A stretch of 64,000 nt of DNA from JAPPOI01 sp028818055 (GCA_965267405.1 OZ253954.1:372001-436000); one strand, 5' to 3'. Shown: positions 24,806-33,982, counted from the first letter of the stretch. Numbers and translations are program-made. Notes: a model not told the origin generated them from the letters alone.

Positions 24806-26067
24806 CAGCGGTCAACCCGCCCCATAACAAGCGAAGCGTTGGTTCCGCCGAAGCCAAATGAATTCGATAAAGCCACACCAATTTCGCGCTCACGCTTCTT
24901 GTTAGGTGCTAGATCAAGTCTGGGAGTCACCGCTGGATTGTCCAAGTTGATTGTTGGAGGGGCCACTTGATCGCGCAAAGCAAGAATACAGAATATTGCC
25001 TCAACCGCACCAGCCGCACCGAGCAAATGACCGATTGACGACTTGGTTGAGGTCATAGTCGCATTATCAGCGGCATCACCCAACAAACGTTCCACGGCTC
25101 CCAACTCAATGGTGTCAGCCATTGTCGAAGTGCCGTGTGCGTTGATGTAATCGATAGCGGATCCATCCAGCCCTGCCGACTTAAGCGCCGCTTTCATGGC
25201 GCGTTCGCCGCCCTCACCATCTTCGGATGGCGCGGTGATGTGATAAGCGTCGCCTGACAGACCATACCCAAGGATTTCGCAGTAGATTTTTGCGCCTCTG
25301 GCTTTTGCGTGCTCGTATTCCTCAAGCACAACGACACCTGCGCCCTCACCCATCACAAATCCGTCGCGGTCATCGTCATAAGGGCGACTCGCTTTCTCAG
25401 GTTCATTTCCACGTTTGGTGGAAAGTGCCTTACAAGCGTTGAAACCAGCGATACCAATTTCGCAAATTGGGCTTTCCGCGCCACCGGCAACCATCACATC
25501 TGCGTCGCCCAACATGATTAGGCGGGCGGCATCTCCGATAGCATGTGCACCTGTCGAACAGGCCGTAACCACAGCATGGTTTGGTCCTTTGAATCCGAAA
25601 CGAATGGAAACCTGGCCAGACACGAGATTAATAAGCGAGCCCGGGATAAAGAACGGCGATACCCGGCGCGGGCCGCGCTCTTTGATCAAGACAGCTGTTT
25701 CTGCAATGGATTGCAATCCACCGATACCCGAGCCGATCATAACCCCGGTACGTTCAAGACTTTCGGTATCTGACGGTCGCCATCCAGCATCATTCACCGC
25801 CTGTTCGGCAGCTGCCATGCCATAAACAATGAAGTCGTCCACCTTGCGACGCTCTTTGGGCTCCATCCAATCGTCAGGATTAAAAGTCCCGTCAGAACCA
25901 TCGCCGACAGGAATTTCGCAAGCATATGTTGTTGCCAGATGGCCAGCGTCGAAACGGGAAATCGTGCCCGCCCCGGATTGACCATCCAAAATCCGAGACC
26001 AACTTTCCTCAACGCCACACGCCAGAGGCGAAACCATTCCCAAACCGGTGACTACCACGCGACGCAT
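24805..26067 (-). CDS. fabF: 3-oxoacyl-[acyl-carrier-protein] synthase II
   Basis: Condensing enzyme that extends acyl-ACP with malonyl-ACP. The 420 residues start RRVVVTGLGMVSPLACG and carry the Cys-His-His triad: TACSTGAHAIG (Cys), YINAHGTSTMADT (His) and SSIGHLLGAAGAVE (His). NSFGFGGTNASLV closes the chain. It is preceded by acpP and its terminator, so it may have its own promoter in the 26068-26170 gap; mltG follows with a one-base overlap. Confidence 0.97.
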   Translation of the reverse strand: MRRVVVTGLGMVSPLACGVEESWSRILDGQSGAGTISRFDAGHLATTYACEIPVGDGSDGTFNPDDWMEPKERRKVDDFIVYGMAAAEQAVNDAGWRPSDTESLERTGVMIGSGIGGLQSIAETAVLIKERGPRRVSPFFIPGSLINLVSGQVSIRFGFKGPNHAVVTACSTGAHAIGDAARLIMLGDADVMVAGGAESPICEIGIAGFNACKALSTKRGNEPEKASRPYDDDRDGFVMGEGAGVVVLEEYEHAKARGAKIYCEILGYGLSGDAYHITAPSEDGEGGERAMKAALKSAGLDGSAIDYINAHGTSTMADTIELGAVERLLGDAADNATMTSTKSSIGHLLGAAGAVEAIFCILALRDQVAPPTINLDNPAVTPRLDLAPNKKREREIGVALSNSFGFGGTNASLVMGRVDR

Positions 26068-26171
26068 GCCCGAACCCCGCTTTTTCGTTTCTTTGAATAA
26101 GTTTTACACGTCCAAGCCCGGGGCCGCAATTGCGCGCAAGCGTTGTTCCGCCGGTAGCCTTGCACTGCTAA

Positions 26172-26207
26172 AAACAAACGAAAACGGCGCCAATCAAGGC
26201 GCCGTTT
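26172..26207 (-). terminator. Intrinsic terminator after acpP
   Basis: Perfect 10-bp stem AAACGGCGCC/GGCGCCGTTT with a six-base loop, followed on the minus strand by TCGTTTGTTTTT. Terminating right after acpP would let this highly expressed gene be transcribed separately from fabF. Confidence 0.85.
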
Positions 26208-26226
26208 AATACAATAATTCAGAAGC

Positions 26227-26460
26227 TTAGGCGGCTTCTTTAATGAACTTTACCGCATCACCAAATGTTTGGATCGTTTCGGCGGCATCGTCCGGAATTT
26301 CGATGCTGAATTCTTCTTCGAAGGCCATGACCAGCTCAACCGTATCAAGGCTGTCTGCGCCAAGATCATCAATGAAAGAAGCATTTTCAGTTACTTTGTC
26401 TTCTTCCACACCCAGATGCTCGACGACGATCTTTTTCGTGCGATCTTCAATGTCGCTCAT
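26227..26460 (-). CDS. acpP: Acyl carrier protein
   Basis: A 77-residue acidic four-helix carrier. The phosphopantetheine serine is Ser37 in DLGADSLDTVELVMA. The family length, ATTEND-type hydrophobic pattern and acidic helix II are all present. It stands between fabG and fabF, and is followed by a strong terminator. Confidence 0.98.
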   Translation of the reverse strand: MSDIEDRTKKIVVEHLGVEEDKVTENASFIDDLGADSLDTVELVMAFEEEFSIEIPDDAAETIQTFGDAVKFIKEAA

Positions 26461-26611
26461 ATCAATTCCTCACAGTTCCTCGGGTCATGTCCCGTTCGTT
26501 AATCAACGTCCAAGCGGACGAAGGGCGCGAGAACTGGCCTCGCACCAAGATGAGCGTCGGCTATACCAATTCCGTTTCAAACGCAAATGATATCGCAAAC
26601 GCTGTTTGCGC

Positions 26612-27349
26612 CTATAACATGGCCATGCCACCATTGATATGCAACGTCGTACCCGTCACATAACCAGCCTCTTCGCTGGCCAGGTACACGACTGCGGCAC
26701 TGATTTCATCCGCAGTTCCCATGCGCCCTGCTGGAACCTGCGCAAGGATTCCGTCTTTCTGATCATCGGTCAGTTTATCGGTCATTGCGGTCGTAATGAA
26801 ACCGGGCGCAATTGCGTTAACCGTTATCCCCCGGCTGGCAACTTCATACGCCAATGACTTTGACATCCCAACCAAACCAGCCTTCGACGCAGCATAGTTG
26901 GCCTGCCCTGGGTTTCCCGTTGCGCCAACGATTGAAGAGATGTTGATGATCCGGCCCCAACGAGACTTCATCATCCCCCGCATAACGCCTTTGCAAAGGA
27001 CCATCGCTGCCGTCAGATTGACTTGCAGCACGATGGCCCACTCTTCGTCGCTCATCCGCATGAAAAGGTTGTCCCGCGTGATGCCAGCATTGTTCACGAG
27101 AATATCGACCGATCCCATCGCCTCGATGGCTTGTTTGGGTAGCCCAGCAACAGCGTCTGCATCGCTCAAGTTGCAAGGAAGAACATAAGCACGTTCGCCC
27201 AGATCTGCAGCGAGGGTCTCCAAGGGTTCAACTCTCGTACCTGAAAGACCAACGATGGCGCCTTGCGCATGCAACGCGCGGGCAATGGCCGCTCCGATAC
27301 CACCTGATGCACCTGTGATGAGCGCCGTTTTCCCCTCAAGATCAAACAT
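26612..27349 (-). CDS. fabG: 3-oxoacyl-[acyl-carrier-protein] reductase
   Basis: NADPH-dependent reductase of the fatty-acid elongation cycle, a short-chain dehydrogenase of 245 residues. TGASGGIGAAIA binds NADPH; NNAGITRDNLFMRM, the catalytic Ser in INISSIVG, and the YAASKAGLVG Tyr-Lys pair are present, with GFITTAMTDKL following. It lies 24 bases after fabD. Confidence 0.97.
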   Translation of the reverse strand: MFDLEGKTALITGASGGIGAAIARALHAQGAIVGLSGTRVEPLETLAADLGERAYVLPCNLSDADAVAGLPKQAIEAMGSVDILVNNAGITRDNLFMRMSDEEWAIVLQVNLTAAMVLCKGVMRGMMKSRWGRIINISSIVGATGNPGQANYAASKAGLVGMSKSLAYEVASRGITVNAIAPGFITTAMTDKLTDDQKDGILAQVPAGRMGTADEISAAVVYLASEEAGYVTGTTLHINGGMAML

Positions 27350-27373
27350 TTGCCTGCCTTCCTGAATTTCGAA

Positions 27374-28315
27374 TTATGATTTTGCGGCTTCGGCTGCGGC
27401 CTTCACGTCTTCCGGTGTACCAACCGCCCGTGTCTCCGCTTCTTTTGCAATACGGCGGATCATTCCGGTTAACGCTTTGCCAGCTCCGAGCTCCCAGAAT
27501 TCTGTGACCCCGTGCTCGGACATCCACTCAACCGAGGTTTTCCAGCGCACACGGCCAGATACCTGATCCACCAAAAGCGACCGGATCAGCGCAGGATTAC
27601 GAACCCCTGCCGCCAGAACATTGGCAACAACCGGAACTTTCGGCTCCGCGATGTCCACATCGGCCAGGGCGACCGCCATCTGAGCCGCGGCCGGTGTCAT
27701 CAAGGCGCAATGGAACGGTGCCGACACCGGAAGCATGACAGCACGCTTGGCACCCGCTTCTTTGGCTAGATCGACGGCGCGTTCGACAGCAGACTTGTTT
27801 CCCGACAAAACGCTTTGCATCGGATCATTTTCATTCGCGACCTGGCAGACTTCGCCTTTCGTTGCCAGCTGAGCGACTTTTGCAACCTCCTCAAATGAAA
27901 GCCCCAAAATTGCGGCCATGGCGCCTTCGCCTACGGGCACCGCATTCTGCATGGCTTGACCGCGCAGTCGCAATAGCCGTGCGGTATCCGCGATATTTAA
28001 GGCGCCAGCCGCAGCGAGCGCCGAGTATTCGCCTAAGGAGTGCCCAGCTACATAGTCAGCCGCTTCGATACCAACGCCTTCAGCTTCAAGCGCGCGCACA
28101 ACAGCTAGGGATGTCGCCATCAGAGCCGGCTGCGCATTTTCGGTCAACGTCAGCGTTTCTTGCTCGCCATTCCAAATCAAATCGGACAGCTTCTCGCCAA
28201 GCGCCTCATCGACCTCGTCGAAAACCGCCTTAGCTTCCGGATAGACCTCGGCCAATGCCTGTCCCATGCCGATCGTCTGTGCGCCTTGTCCCGGAAATAC
28301 GAATGCTCGCCCCAT
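27374..28315 (-). CDS. fabD: Malonyl-CoA:ACP transacylase
   Basis: Loads malonyl from CoA onto ACP. In 313 residues: AFVFPGQGAQTIGMG at the start, the nucleophile Ser in GHSLGEYSALAAAG, LRLRGQAMQ with the CoA-binding Arg, and the catalytic His in VSAPFHCALMTPA. First gene of the fabD-fabG-acpP run; its promoter should be in the 28316-28466 gap it shares divergently with the cytochrome b561-like gene. Confidence 0.97.
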   Translation of the reverse strand: MGRAFVFPGQGAQTIGMGQALAEVYPEAKAVFDEVDEALGEKLSDLIWNGEQETLTLTENAQPALMATSLAVVRALEAEGVGIEAADYVAGHSLGEYSALAAAGALNIADTARLLRLRGQAMQNAVPVGEGAMAAILGLSFEEVAKVAQLATKGEVCQVANENDPMQSVLSGNKSAVERAVDLAKEAGAKRAVMLPVSAPFHCALMTPAAAQMAVALADVDIAEPKVPVVANVLAAGVRNPALIRSLLVDQVSGRVRWKTSVEWMSEHGVTEFWELGAGKALTGMIRRIAKEAETRAVGTPEDVKAAAEAAKS

Positions 28316-28466
28316 CGTCTTGCTCCGCAGTTGTTTTTTAAGGGTCTAGGCGCTCCGATCGGCCATAGCAAGCAATTGGCGATCGCACAGGGCAATCCCG
28401 GAATCATCCAATTTGCGGCTTACGCCTTGTTTGGTCGCTCAACCTGTGCACGATATGATGATATTC

Positions 28467-29555
28467 ATGGTACGAAATAATACTCGCGACAGCTACGGCA
28501 GCCTGACCCGCACACTCCATTGGTTTACAGCCTTTGCAGTCTTTGTGGCCTTTCCGCTTGGCTTCATCGCCAATACGCTGCTTCAGTCGCCCAGCGCTAG
28601 TTTAACTCAGGTCTTTACGTTGTTTTCCGCACACAAGACCGTCGGCATCGTCGCCTTTGCTCTGGGATTGGCCCGCGTTATTGTCGCGCTTCGCCAGGTG
28701 CGAACCGACCCTATCCGAACCCACCGGTTTTGGGAGATCTGGTTCGCCAGACTGGTGCATTGGGCACTTTATGCGGCCCTTCTTGTCGTTCCACTGAGTG
28801 GGTGGCTGACCCACGCGTCAAGTGAAGGTTTCGCCCCAATATTTTGGCCACTGGGTCAGGGTTTACCATTTGTCCCAAGGAGCGAGGCGCTTGTTGAAAC
28901 TTTCGCGGGCATCCACAACGCATCGACAAAGTTTCTGGCCCTGCTTGTTCTGCTTCATCTGGCTGGTGCCATTAAGCACTCTTTGATTGATCAGGACGAA
29001 ACACTGCGACGCATGACACTTGGTGTGGCCACTGAAACACGGCCCCTACCAGCAGCAGTGATCGCCTTGGTAACCGCCATGGCGCTCTGGGTTGCGGTCG
29101 TCGTGTCTGGTGCGCTTTCCGGCTCCGGTCAATCTTCCTCGGTTGTTGGTGATCAGGTCGAGTGGCAAATCGAAAGGACGTCAATCGTTCTCGTCGACGC
29201 CGGAACCGAGCGCTCGATGGACGTAGACCTGAGTGCGCGACTTTCGATTCCGGCTAATACGCAACGGCGGTTTAATGGCACGCTGGATGTAACAATCCTC
29301 TTGGATAATGCTGAGGACTCGTCAGCATTGCTTTTGATGGACGCCACGGATGCCTTTTTGATTCAGCTACTGGGAGTAATCTCTGGCTCGAACAACAATG
29401 GCACTGTGACAGGAGACGTCGATTTTGGGTCATCAACCTCTCCAGTTTCTTGCGAAGTCGCCCTGTCCAATTCTGGCGGCGTAATCGCCTGTTCAGTAAA
29501 CGTCCCCGAGAGCGAGCTCTCCGTCAAATTCGAACTGCAGGCTGTGCGCCCCTAA
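28467..29555 (+). CDS. Cytochrome b561-like membrane protein with C-terminal periplasmic domain
   Basis: Residues 1 to about 190 are a prokaryotic cytochrome b561 domain with four membrane helices and the heme histidines in RTLHWFTAF, FSAHKTVGI, LVHWALYAA and LHLAGAIKH; WLTHASSEGFAPI and LPFVPRSEALV are typical loops. A fifth helix (LVTAMALWVAVVVSGAL, about 208-225) leads to a roughly 130-residue extracytoplasmic domain with alternating hydrophobic strands, possibly YceI-like; b561 and YceI are often paired. The ATG 28467 (MVRNNTRDSYGSLTRTLHW) is chosen by family pattern; ATGs at 28455 and 28458 are alternatives and no clear ribosome-binding site decides. Electron partner unknown. Confidence 0.82.
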   Translation: MVRNNTRDSYGSLTRTLHWFTAFAVFVAFPLGFIANTLLQSPSASLTQVFTLFSAHKTVGIVAFALGLARVIVALRQVRTDPIRTHRFWEIWFARLVHWALYAALLVVPLSGWLTHASSEGFAPIFWPLGQGLPFVPRSEALVETFAGIHNASTKFLALLVLLHLAGAIKHSLIDQDETLRRMTLGVATETRPLPAAVIALVTAMALWVAVVVSGALSGSGQSSSVVGDQVEWQIERTSIVLVDAGTERSMDVDLSARLSIPANTQRRFNGTLDVTILLDNAEDSSALLLMDATDAFLIQLLGVISGSNNNGTVTGDVDFGSSTSPVSCEVALSNSGGVIACSVNVPESELSVKFELQAVRP

Positions 29556-30538
29556 GCTTGAACATCAACCACAACTCGGCCCTTGACTTGGCCCTTGAGG
29601 ATGTCGCTGCCAAGTTGTGGCAAATCCTCTAGCGTCGCTGGCTGGATCATCGCCTCGAGCTTGTCCATCGGCAGGTCCGTCGCCACACGGTTCCACGCGG
29701 CAACACGTGCTTCGTATGGCTTCATCACGCTGTCGATGCCGAGCAAATTCACACCACGCAAAAGGAAGGGAATAACGGTTGCAGGAAGCCCCGCTCCGCC
29801 AGCAAGCCCAACCGCCGCGACCGATGCGCCATACTTCATCTGGCCCAAGACGCGGGCCAGCATGGCTCCGCCCACGGCGTCCACGCAGCCCGCCCAAGTT
29901 TCAGTTTCAAGTGGCCGCTTTACCGTTTCGTTGATCTCGTCGCGGGCGACGATTTGCGTTGCACCCAATCCGCGCAAGTAGTCTTCGGTTTCCGGACGAC
30001 CAGTAACTGCTGCGACCTCATAACCAAGATGCGCCAAGATCGCGGTCGCAACTGAACCTACTCCACCAGCGGCACCCGTTACCAATACCGGGCCTTGACC
30101 CGTCGTCATGCCCTGGCGCTCCAATGCATCGACAGCCAGCATCGCCGTGAACCCTGCAGTCCCAACTGCCATCGCTTGCCGTGTCGTCAGACCTTCCGGC
30201 AACGGCACAAGCCAATCAGCTTTGACGCGCGCCTTTTCCGAATATCCACCCCAATGCGCCTCACCGACGCGCCAACCGGTCAAAACAACCTTGTCGCCCG
30301 GAGAATACCGGTCGTCGTCCGATGACTCGACCGTACCTGCAAAATCGATGCCGGGTACGTGGGGATAATTTCGAACAAGTCCGCCGCCGGGGCCAATGCA
30401 AAGCCCGTCCTTGTAGTTGACGGTCGAGAATTCCACAGCAACCGTGACATCTCCCTCAGGCAACTGATCTTCCGAGATATCCTGAACTCCGGCCGAAGTT
30501 TTACCTTCTTCGTTCTTCTCAACGACAAGTGCGCGCAT
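29552..30538 (-). CDS. acuI: Acrylyl-CoA reductase (AcuI/YhdH-type medium-chain oxidoreductase)
   Basis: NADPH-dependent reduction of acrylyl-CoA to propionyl-CoA, the detoxifying step of DMSP (dimethylsulfoniopropionate) cleavage in marine roseobacters. The 328-residue chain has the AcuI/YhdH pattern: STVNYKDGLCIGPGGG, NYPHVPGIDFAGTVESS, GWRVGEAHWGGYSEKARV, AMAVGTAGFTAMLAV, VTGAAGGVGSVA (cofactor) and LAGGAGLPATVIPFLLRGVNLLGIDSV (given here as LAGGAGLPATV plus RGVNLLGIDSV). No DMSP lyase or dmdA gene is near, so the link to DMSP is from family knowledge. Its 3' end overlaps the convergent b561-like gene by three bases. Confidence 0.9.
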   Translation of the reverse strand: MRALVVEKNEEGKTSAGVQDISEDQLPEGDVTVAVEFSTVNYKDGLCIGPGGGLVRNYPHVPGIDFAGTVESSDDDRYSPGDKVVLTGWRVGEAHWGGYSEKARVKADWLVPLPEGLTTRQAMAVGTAGFTAMLAVDALERQGMTTGQGPVLVTGAAGGVGSVATAILAHLGYEVAAVTGRPETEDYLRGLGATQIVARDEINETVKRPLETETWAGCVDAVGGAMLARVLGQMKYGASVAAVGLAGGAGLPATVIPFLLRGVNLLGIDSVMKPYEARVAAWNRVATDLPMDKLEAMIQPATLEDLPQLGSDILKGQVKGRVVVDVQA

Positions 30539-30721
30539 TTTTTTCTCCCTTGCTGCGTGCCCGTCCAGGGCTCGCGAACATAACGTTTGAGACAGCTATC
30601 TTTCACAGCAAACCAGAGTGCAAGCCAAACCGAATGAAACTGCCGTAATTGTCGTTCGAAACTCAACTTCCTCTTTAAAATTGGGACTTCAGATAATATA
30701 TTCCTCTGGTCGCTTTCGGGC

Positions 30722-31025
30722 GACTATGGACATAAACGCGCTCGCAATAAGCGGATCGGACCCGGGGGCGGTACCCGGCGGCTCCACCAAAATGCTTCGT
30801 TTGAGCATCATGGGGCCGAAATAGGATCGACGGACGTCTAAAGGGGTTTTGCTTTGTCTCGGCTGGAAGCCACCGTTATCGGCGCATTTAAGCTAGTTGC
30901 AAACGACAACAAAGCTCCGGTTGCACTCGCTGCTTAATGCAGTGCGTAACGCCGAAATCTAAGCCCCTAGGCCTAGCCGCTTAGGGCGGGGTTCGCAGGC
31001 ACCTGGCAACAGAAGCCTGCACTTT
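30722..31025 (+). ncRNA. ssrA: Permuted two-piece transfer-messenger RNA
   Basis: Ribosome rescue RNA with the alphaproteobacterial circularly permuted layout. The acceptor piece comes first: a degenerate T-arm CCGGG-loop-CCCGG (30762-30778), then CGGCTCC and ACCA ending at 30789. A short hairpin linker is followed by the coding piece, whose 5' end GGGGCCG (30812) pairs exactly with CGGCTCC over seven base pairs (one G-U). GGATCGACGG is the usual 5' D-loop region. The tag frame is at 30899-30937 and encodes ANDNKAPVALAA then TAA. The 3' pseudoknot GCAGGC/GCCTGC with TGGCAACAGA is at about 30995-31020. A GATAAT box at 30692 may be the -10. Outer ends are approximate. Confidence 0.95.
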
Positions 31026-31213
31026 CACACATATTCTTCGAGATGATGGCGACATGCACATTTGCATGACGAATAACTTGCGCTTTTGAATTGACATTCT
31101 TGCCTGCCTTTTGCGCCGTAAGTGAGACAATGCGCCGGTCCAAATCATCACCGTTCGGACTTTCCTTAAGCATCGAATCCTCTATGCTGGATCCACCAAG
31201 TTAGGGAAGCAGG

Positions 31214-31687
31214 ATGGATCGCTCGATCGACTATGGAACCTTAATGCACCGCGCTATGCGTGGTCTCATTCAAGAGGTCCTTGAAGACGTTGCAGCCAAC
31301 GGCTTACCGAACGAGCATCACTTCTTCATCACTTTCGATACGATGCATCCGGACGTGGAAATGGCTGACTGGCTGAGCGACCGCTATCCGGAAGAGATGA
31401 CCGTTGTCATGCAACATTGGTTTGACGGACTGGAAGTTACCGACGAGGGTTTTGCAGTCACTCTGAATTTTGGCGACTCACCTGAAGCGCTGTACATCCC
31501 ATACACAGCCATTCGGACGTTTGTGGATCCGTCCGTTGAGTTTGGTTTACGCTTCGAAACTCAAGATGATGACGAGTCCGAGACTGGCCCAGTCGTCGCG
31601 CCAATAGAAACCACCAAATCAGACGAAGAAGACAAGCCTTCAGGGGACGCCGAAGTCGTCAGCTTGGATAGTTTCCGTAAGCAATAG
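31214..31687 (+). CDS. sspB: ClpXP adaptor protein SspB (alphaproteobacterial type)
   Basis: Delivers ssrA-tagged proteins to the ClpXP protease. The 157-residue protein begins DRSIDYGTLMHRAMRGLIQEVL and has NEHHFFITFDT, DRYPEEMTVVMQHWFDGLEV and VTLNFGDSPEALYIPYTAI, the SspB-alpha substrate-binding fold. After an acidic linker (DDDESETGPVV to SGDAE) the tail EVVSLDSFRKQ is the ClpX-binding motif. The gene stands about 190 bases after the tmRNA that makes its substrate tag, so both parts of the tagging-degradation route are adjacent. Confidence 0.93.
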   Translation: MDRSIDYGTLMHRAMRGLIQEVLEDVAANGLPNEHHFFITFDTMHPDVEMADWLSDRYPEEMTVVMQHWFDGLEVTDEGFAVTLNFGDSPEALYIPYTAIRTFVDPSVEFGLRFETQDDDESETGPVVAPIETTKSDEEDKPSGDAEVVSLDSFRKQ

Positions 31688-31765
31688 CTCCAATTCCGCC
31701 CAATTTCCTTCGATCTTACGCCATCATTGAACGCGAAAATGGTGTGAAAGTTCGAAGAGGTACAA

Positions 31766-32350
31766 ATGTTCTTCCGCGACCTGCAGATGAAAAAGGGCGT
31801 CCAATTGGATGTCTCAATGGCCGAGGTTCGGCTACCCGTTCGACTGGGGCACCGCGACGCTCAGGCAACATTTGCCGAGCCCCTGTCACAGCAATTGGCC
31901 GCCGCATCACTTGGTATGGTGAGCGAAATCAAAGCTCACGAGACGGCACCATCAGATATCTGCGGTATCACTATGTATTTGGCCATGACTGATGTCTCGC
32001 GCCGATCATTGGAAACCGTAGGCGGAATGCTCACCCAGCTTCACGCTCCCATCGGATCGTCAATTCGCACCTCGATAGGTGGCGAACCCGTATTGTTTGG
32101 AGGAGCCGAAGGCCTTGAGTTGTCTGTCGACACTGCTGTGACACCCGATGCGATATGTCGGAAAGAACTCGCCAAAAGCTGCGCGTTGGCCATGAAAGAC
32201 TTTGCGATTAGTCGTGGATGGGCCCGCCGTGCGGACCGCACACTGTTTTACTTTTACGGCGAGAGTTTCCAGCGAATGCAGGACACGATCGAACGGTTGA
32301 CCCAATCGGATCCTTCGTTCTCGACCGCGACCGCACGTCGCCTCGCTTAA
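31766..32350 (+). CDS. Unrecognised protein between sspB and fumC
   Basis: A 194-residue soluble-looking protein, no signal peptide or membrane helix. GAAGAGG lies five bases before the ATG, so the start is well supported. Segments such as SEIKAHETAPSDICGITMYLAM, IGSSIRTSIGGEPVLFGGAEG and RRADRTLFYFYGESFQRMQ give a mixed alpha/beta impression but match no family I know. Cysteines are few (three). The gene follows sspB by 78 bases on the same strand and precedes fumC by 70. I assign no function. Confidence 0.7.
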   Translation: MFFRDLQMKKGVQLDVSMAEVRLPVRLGHRDAQATFAEPLSQQLAAASLGMVSEIKAHETAPSDICGITMYLAMTDVSRRSLETVGGMLTQLHAPIGSSIRTSIGGEPVLFGGAEGLELSVDTAVTPDAICRKELAKSCALAMKDFAISRGWARRADRTLFYFYGESFQRMQDTIERLTQSDPSFSTATARRLA

Positions 32351-32420
32351 CCCGCAATCTGGTTGCGCTGCCGCGCCCCGTTCCCTAAAGCTCTCCCCGA
32401 CTTAGATGACGGAGGGCAGC

Positions 32421-33812
32421 ATGGCCGACACCCGCACCGAAACCGACAGCTTTGGTCCACTGGAAGTCCCAAGCGACAAGTACTGGGGCGCACAAACCCA
32501 GCGTAGCTTGATGAACTTTCCCATTGGGTGGGAAAAACAGCCGGTCGCCGTCGTTCGCGCCTTGGGAGTGATCAAGCAGGCCTGTGCCGAAGCGAACAAG
32601 GCCGCTGGTGCTCTCGCAGACGACAAAGCTGATGCTATCATTAAGGCGGCATCTGAAGTGGTGGCCGGAGACTTGGATGACCATTTTCCTCTGGTCGTCT
32701 GGCAAACCGGTTCGGGCACGCAGTCCAACATGAACGCCAATGAAGTCATTGCGAACCGCGCCATCGAAATCCTCGGTGGTGTTGTTGGCTCGAAAGATCC
32801 GGTCCATCCAAATGACCACTGCAACATGGGGCAATCGTCAAACGACACATTCCCAACGGCGATGCATATCGCGACGGCCATGACGGCGCGCGATGTCCTT
32901 TTGCCGGGCCTGAAGAAACTTCACGAAGCGCTTGAAAGTAAAGTCAAAGAATTCGACGGGATCATCAAGATTGGGCGCACCCACACCATGGATGCAACGC
33001 CGTTGACTCTGGCGCAGGAATTCTCCGGCTACGCCCACCAAGTGGCCAAATCAATTGAACGCGTCGAAGCGTCGCTGGGCGACATCTATGAACTTGCCCA
33101 AGGCGGAACAGCTGTTGGTACCGGTCTGAACACACGCCCTGGCTGGGGAGAAGAGGTGGCAGCCAATATGGCACGCATTGCCGACCTGCCCTTCGTTACG
33201 GCGCCAAACAAATTCGAGGCTCTGGCGGCGCATGATGCGATGGTTGCGATGTCCGGAGCGCTCAAGGCGGCTGCCGCAAGCCTGTTCAAGATTGCCAACG
33301 ATATTCGCCTGCTTGGCTCGGGCCCGCGTTGCGGTCTCTACGAATTGTTGTTGCCAGAAAATGAACCAGGTTCCTCAATTATGCCCGGTAAAGTAAATCC
33401 GACGCAGTGTGAAGCGATGACCCAAGTTTGCGCCCACGTGATCGGAAACGACGCCGCCGTGGGATTTGCTGGCAGCCAAGGTCATTTCGAACTGAACGTT
33501 TACAAACCCATGATGGCCTATAACGTGTTGCAATCAATGCAGCTATTGGGCGACGCGGCTTCGGCATTTACCGACAATTGTGTCTCTGGAATTCGTGCGA
33601 ACACCGACCGCATCGAAAAACTGATGCGTGAAAGCCTTATGCTTGTGACCGCACTAGCGCCAACAATCGGCTACGATAACGCAACCACCGTCGCCAAAAC
33701 GGCGCACAAAAACGGAACGACCCTCAAAGAGGAAGCGATCGCGCTTGGGTTTGTCGACGAAGCGACATTTGACGAGGTTGTGAGACCCGAAAAGATGATC
33801 GGACCGAAATGA
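32421..33812 (+). CDS. fumC: Fumarate hydratase, class II
   Basis: Interconverts fumarate and malate in the TCA cycle; oxygen-stable, cofactor-free tetramer. The 463-residue length is exactly usual. KYWGAQTQRSLMNFPIG opens it; TGSGTQSNMNANEV, SSNDTFPTAMHIA, GRTHTMDATPLTLAQE, GGTAVGTGLNT and the signature GSSIMPGKVNPTQCE are all present. ATG 32421 is chosen because GGAGGG lies five bases upstream. Two small genes follow in overlapping frames. Confidence 0.97.
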   Translation: MADTRTETDSFGPLEVPSDKYWGAQTQRSLMNFPIGWEKQPVAVVRALGVIKQACAEANKAAGALADDKADAIIKAASEVVAGDLDDHFPLVVWQTGSGTQSNMNANEVIANRAIEILGGVVGSKDPVHPNDHCNMGQSSNDTFPTAMHIATAMTARDVLLPGLKKLHEALESKVKEFDGIIKIGRTHTMDATPLTLAQEFSGYAHQVAKSIERVEASLGDIYELAQGGTAVGTGLNTRPGWGEEVAANMARIADLPFVTAPNKFEALAAHDAMVAMSGALKAAAASLFKIANDIRLLGSGPRCGLYELLLPENEPGSSIMPGKVNPTQCEAMTQVCAHVIGNDAAVGFAGSQGHFELNVYKPMMAYNVLQSMQLLGDAASAFTDNCVSGIRANTDRIEKLMRESLMLVTALAPTIGYDNATTVAKTAHKNGTTLKEEAIALGFVDEATFDEVVRPEKMIGPK

Positions 33813-33982
33813 CGATCGTAAACCTGAACAAGGCCAGAAAAGCAAAAGCGCGCAGTGAGAAGACGCAGCGCGCAGATGCGAATTCGGTCAAGTTTGGACA
33901 AACAAAGGCTCAAAAACAGCTTTTGAAGAATAGGTCAGACATAGAAGCCTCGCAGCTTGACGCGCATCGGCGAGAGTCCTGA
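33809..33982 (+). CDS. DUF4169 small basic protein
   Basis: A 57-residue, highly basic protein starting TIVNLNKARKAKARSEK, the pattern of DUF4169. Its ATG overlaps the fumC stop (ATGA) and its last base is the first base of the next ATG, so all three are translationally linked. The protein is probably helical; function unknown. Its occurrence after fumC is a known Rhodobacterales arrangement. Confidence 0.85.
   Translation: MTIVNLNKARKAKARSEKTQRADANSVKFGQTKAQKQLLKNRSDIEASQLDAHRRES

Noticed and set aside
30973..31173. 66-codon minus-strand frame near the tmRNA
   Set aside because: Its 3' end overlaps the structured 3' part of the tmRNA coding piece; no ribosome-binding site and no family. 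A genuine small gene in 31030-31170 cannot be excluded.
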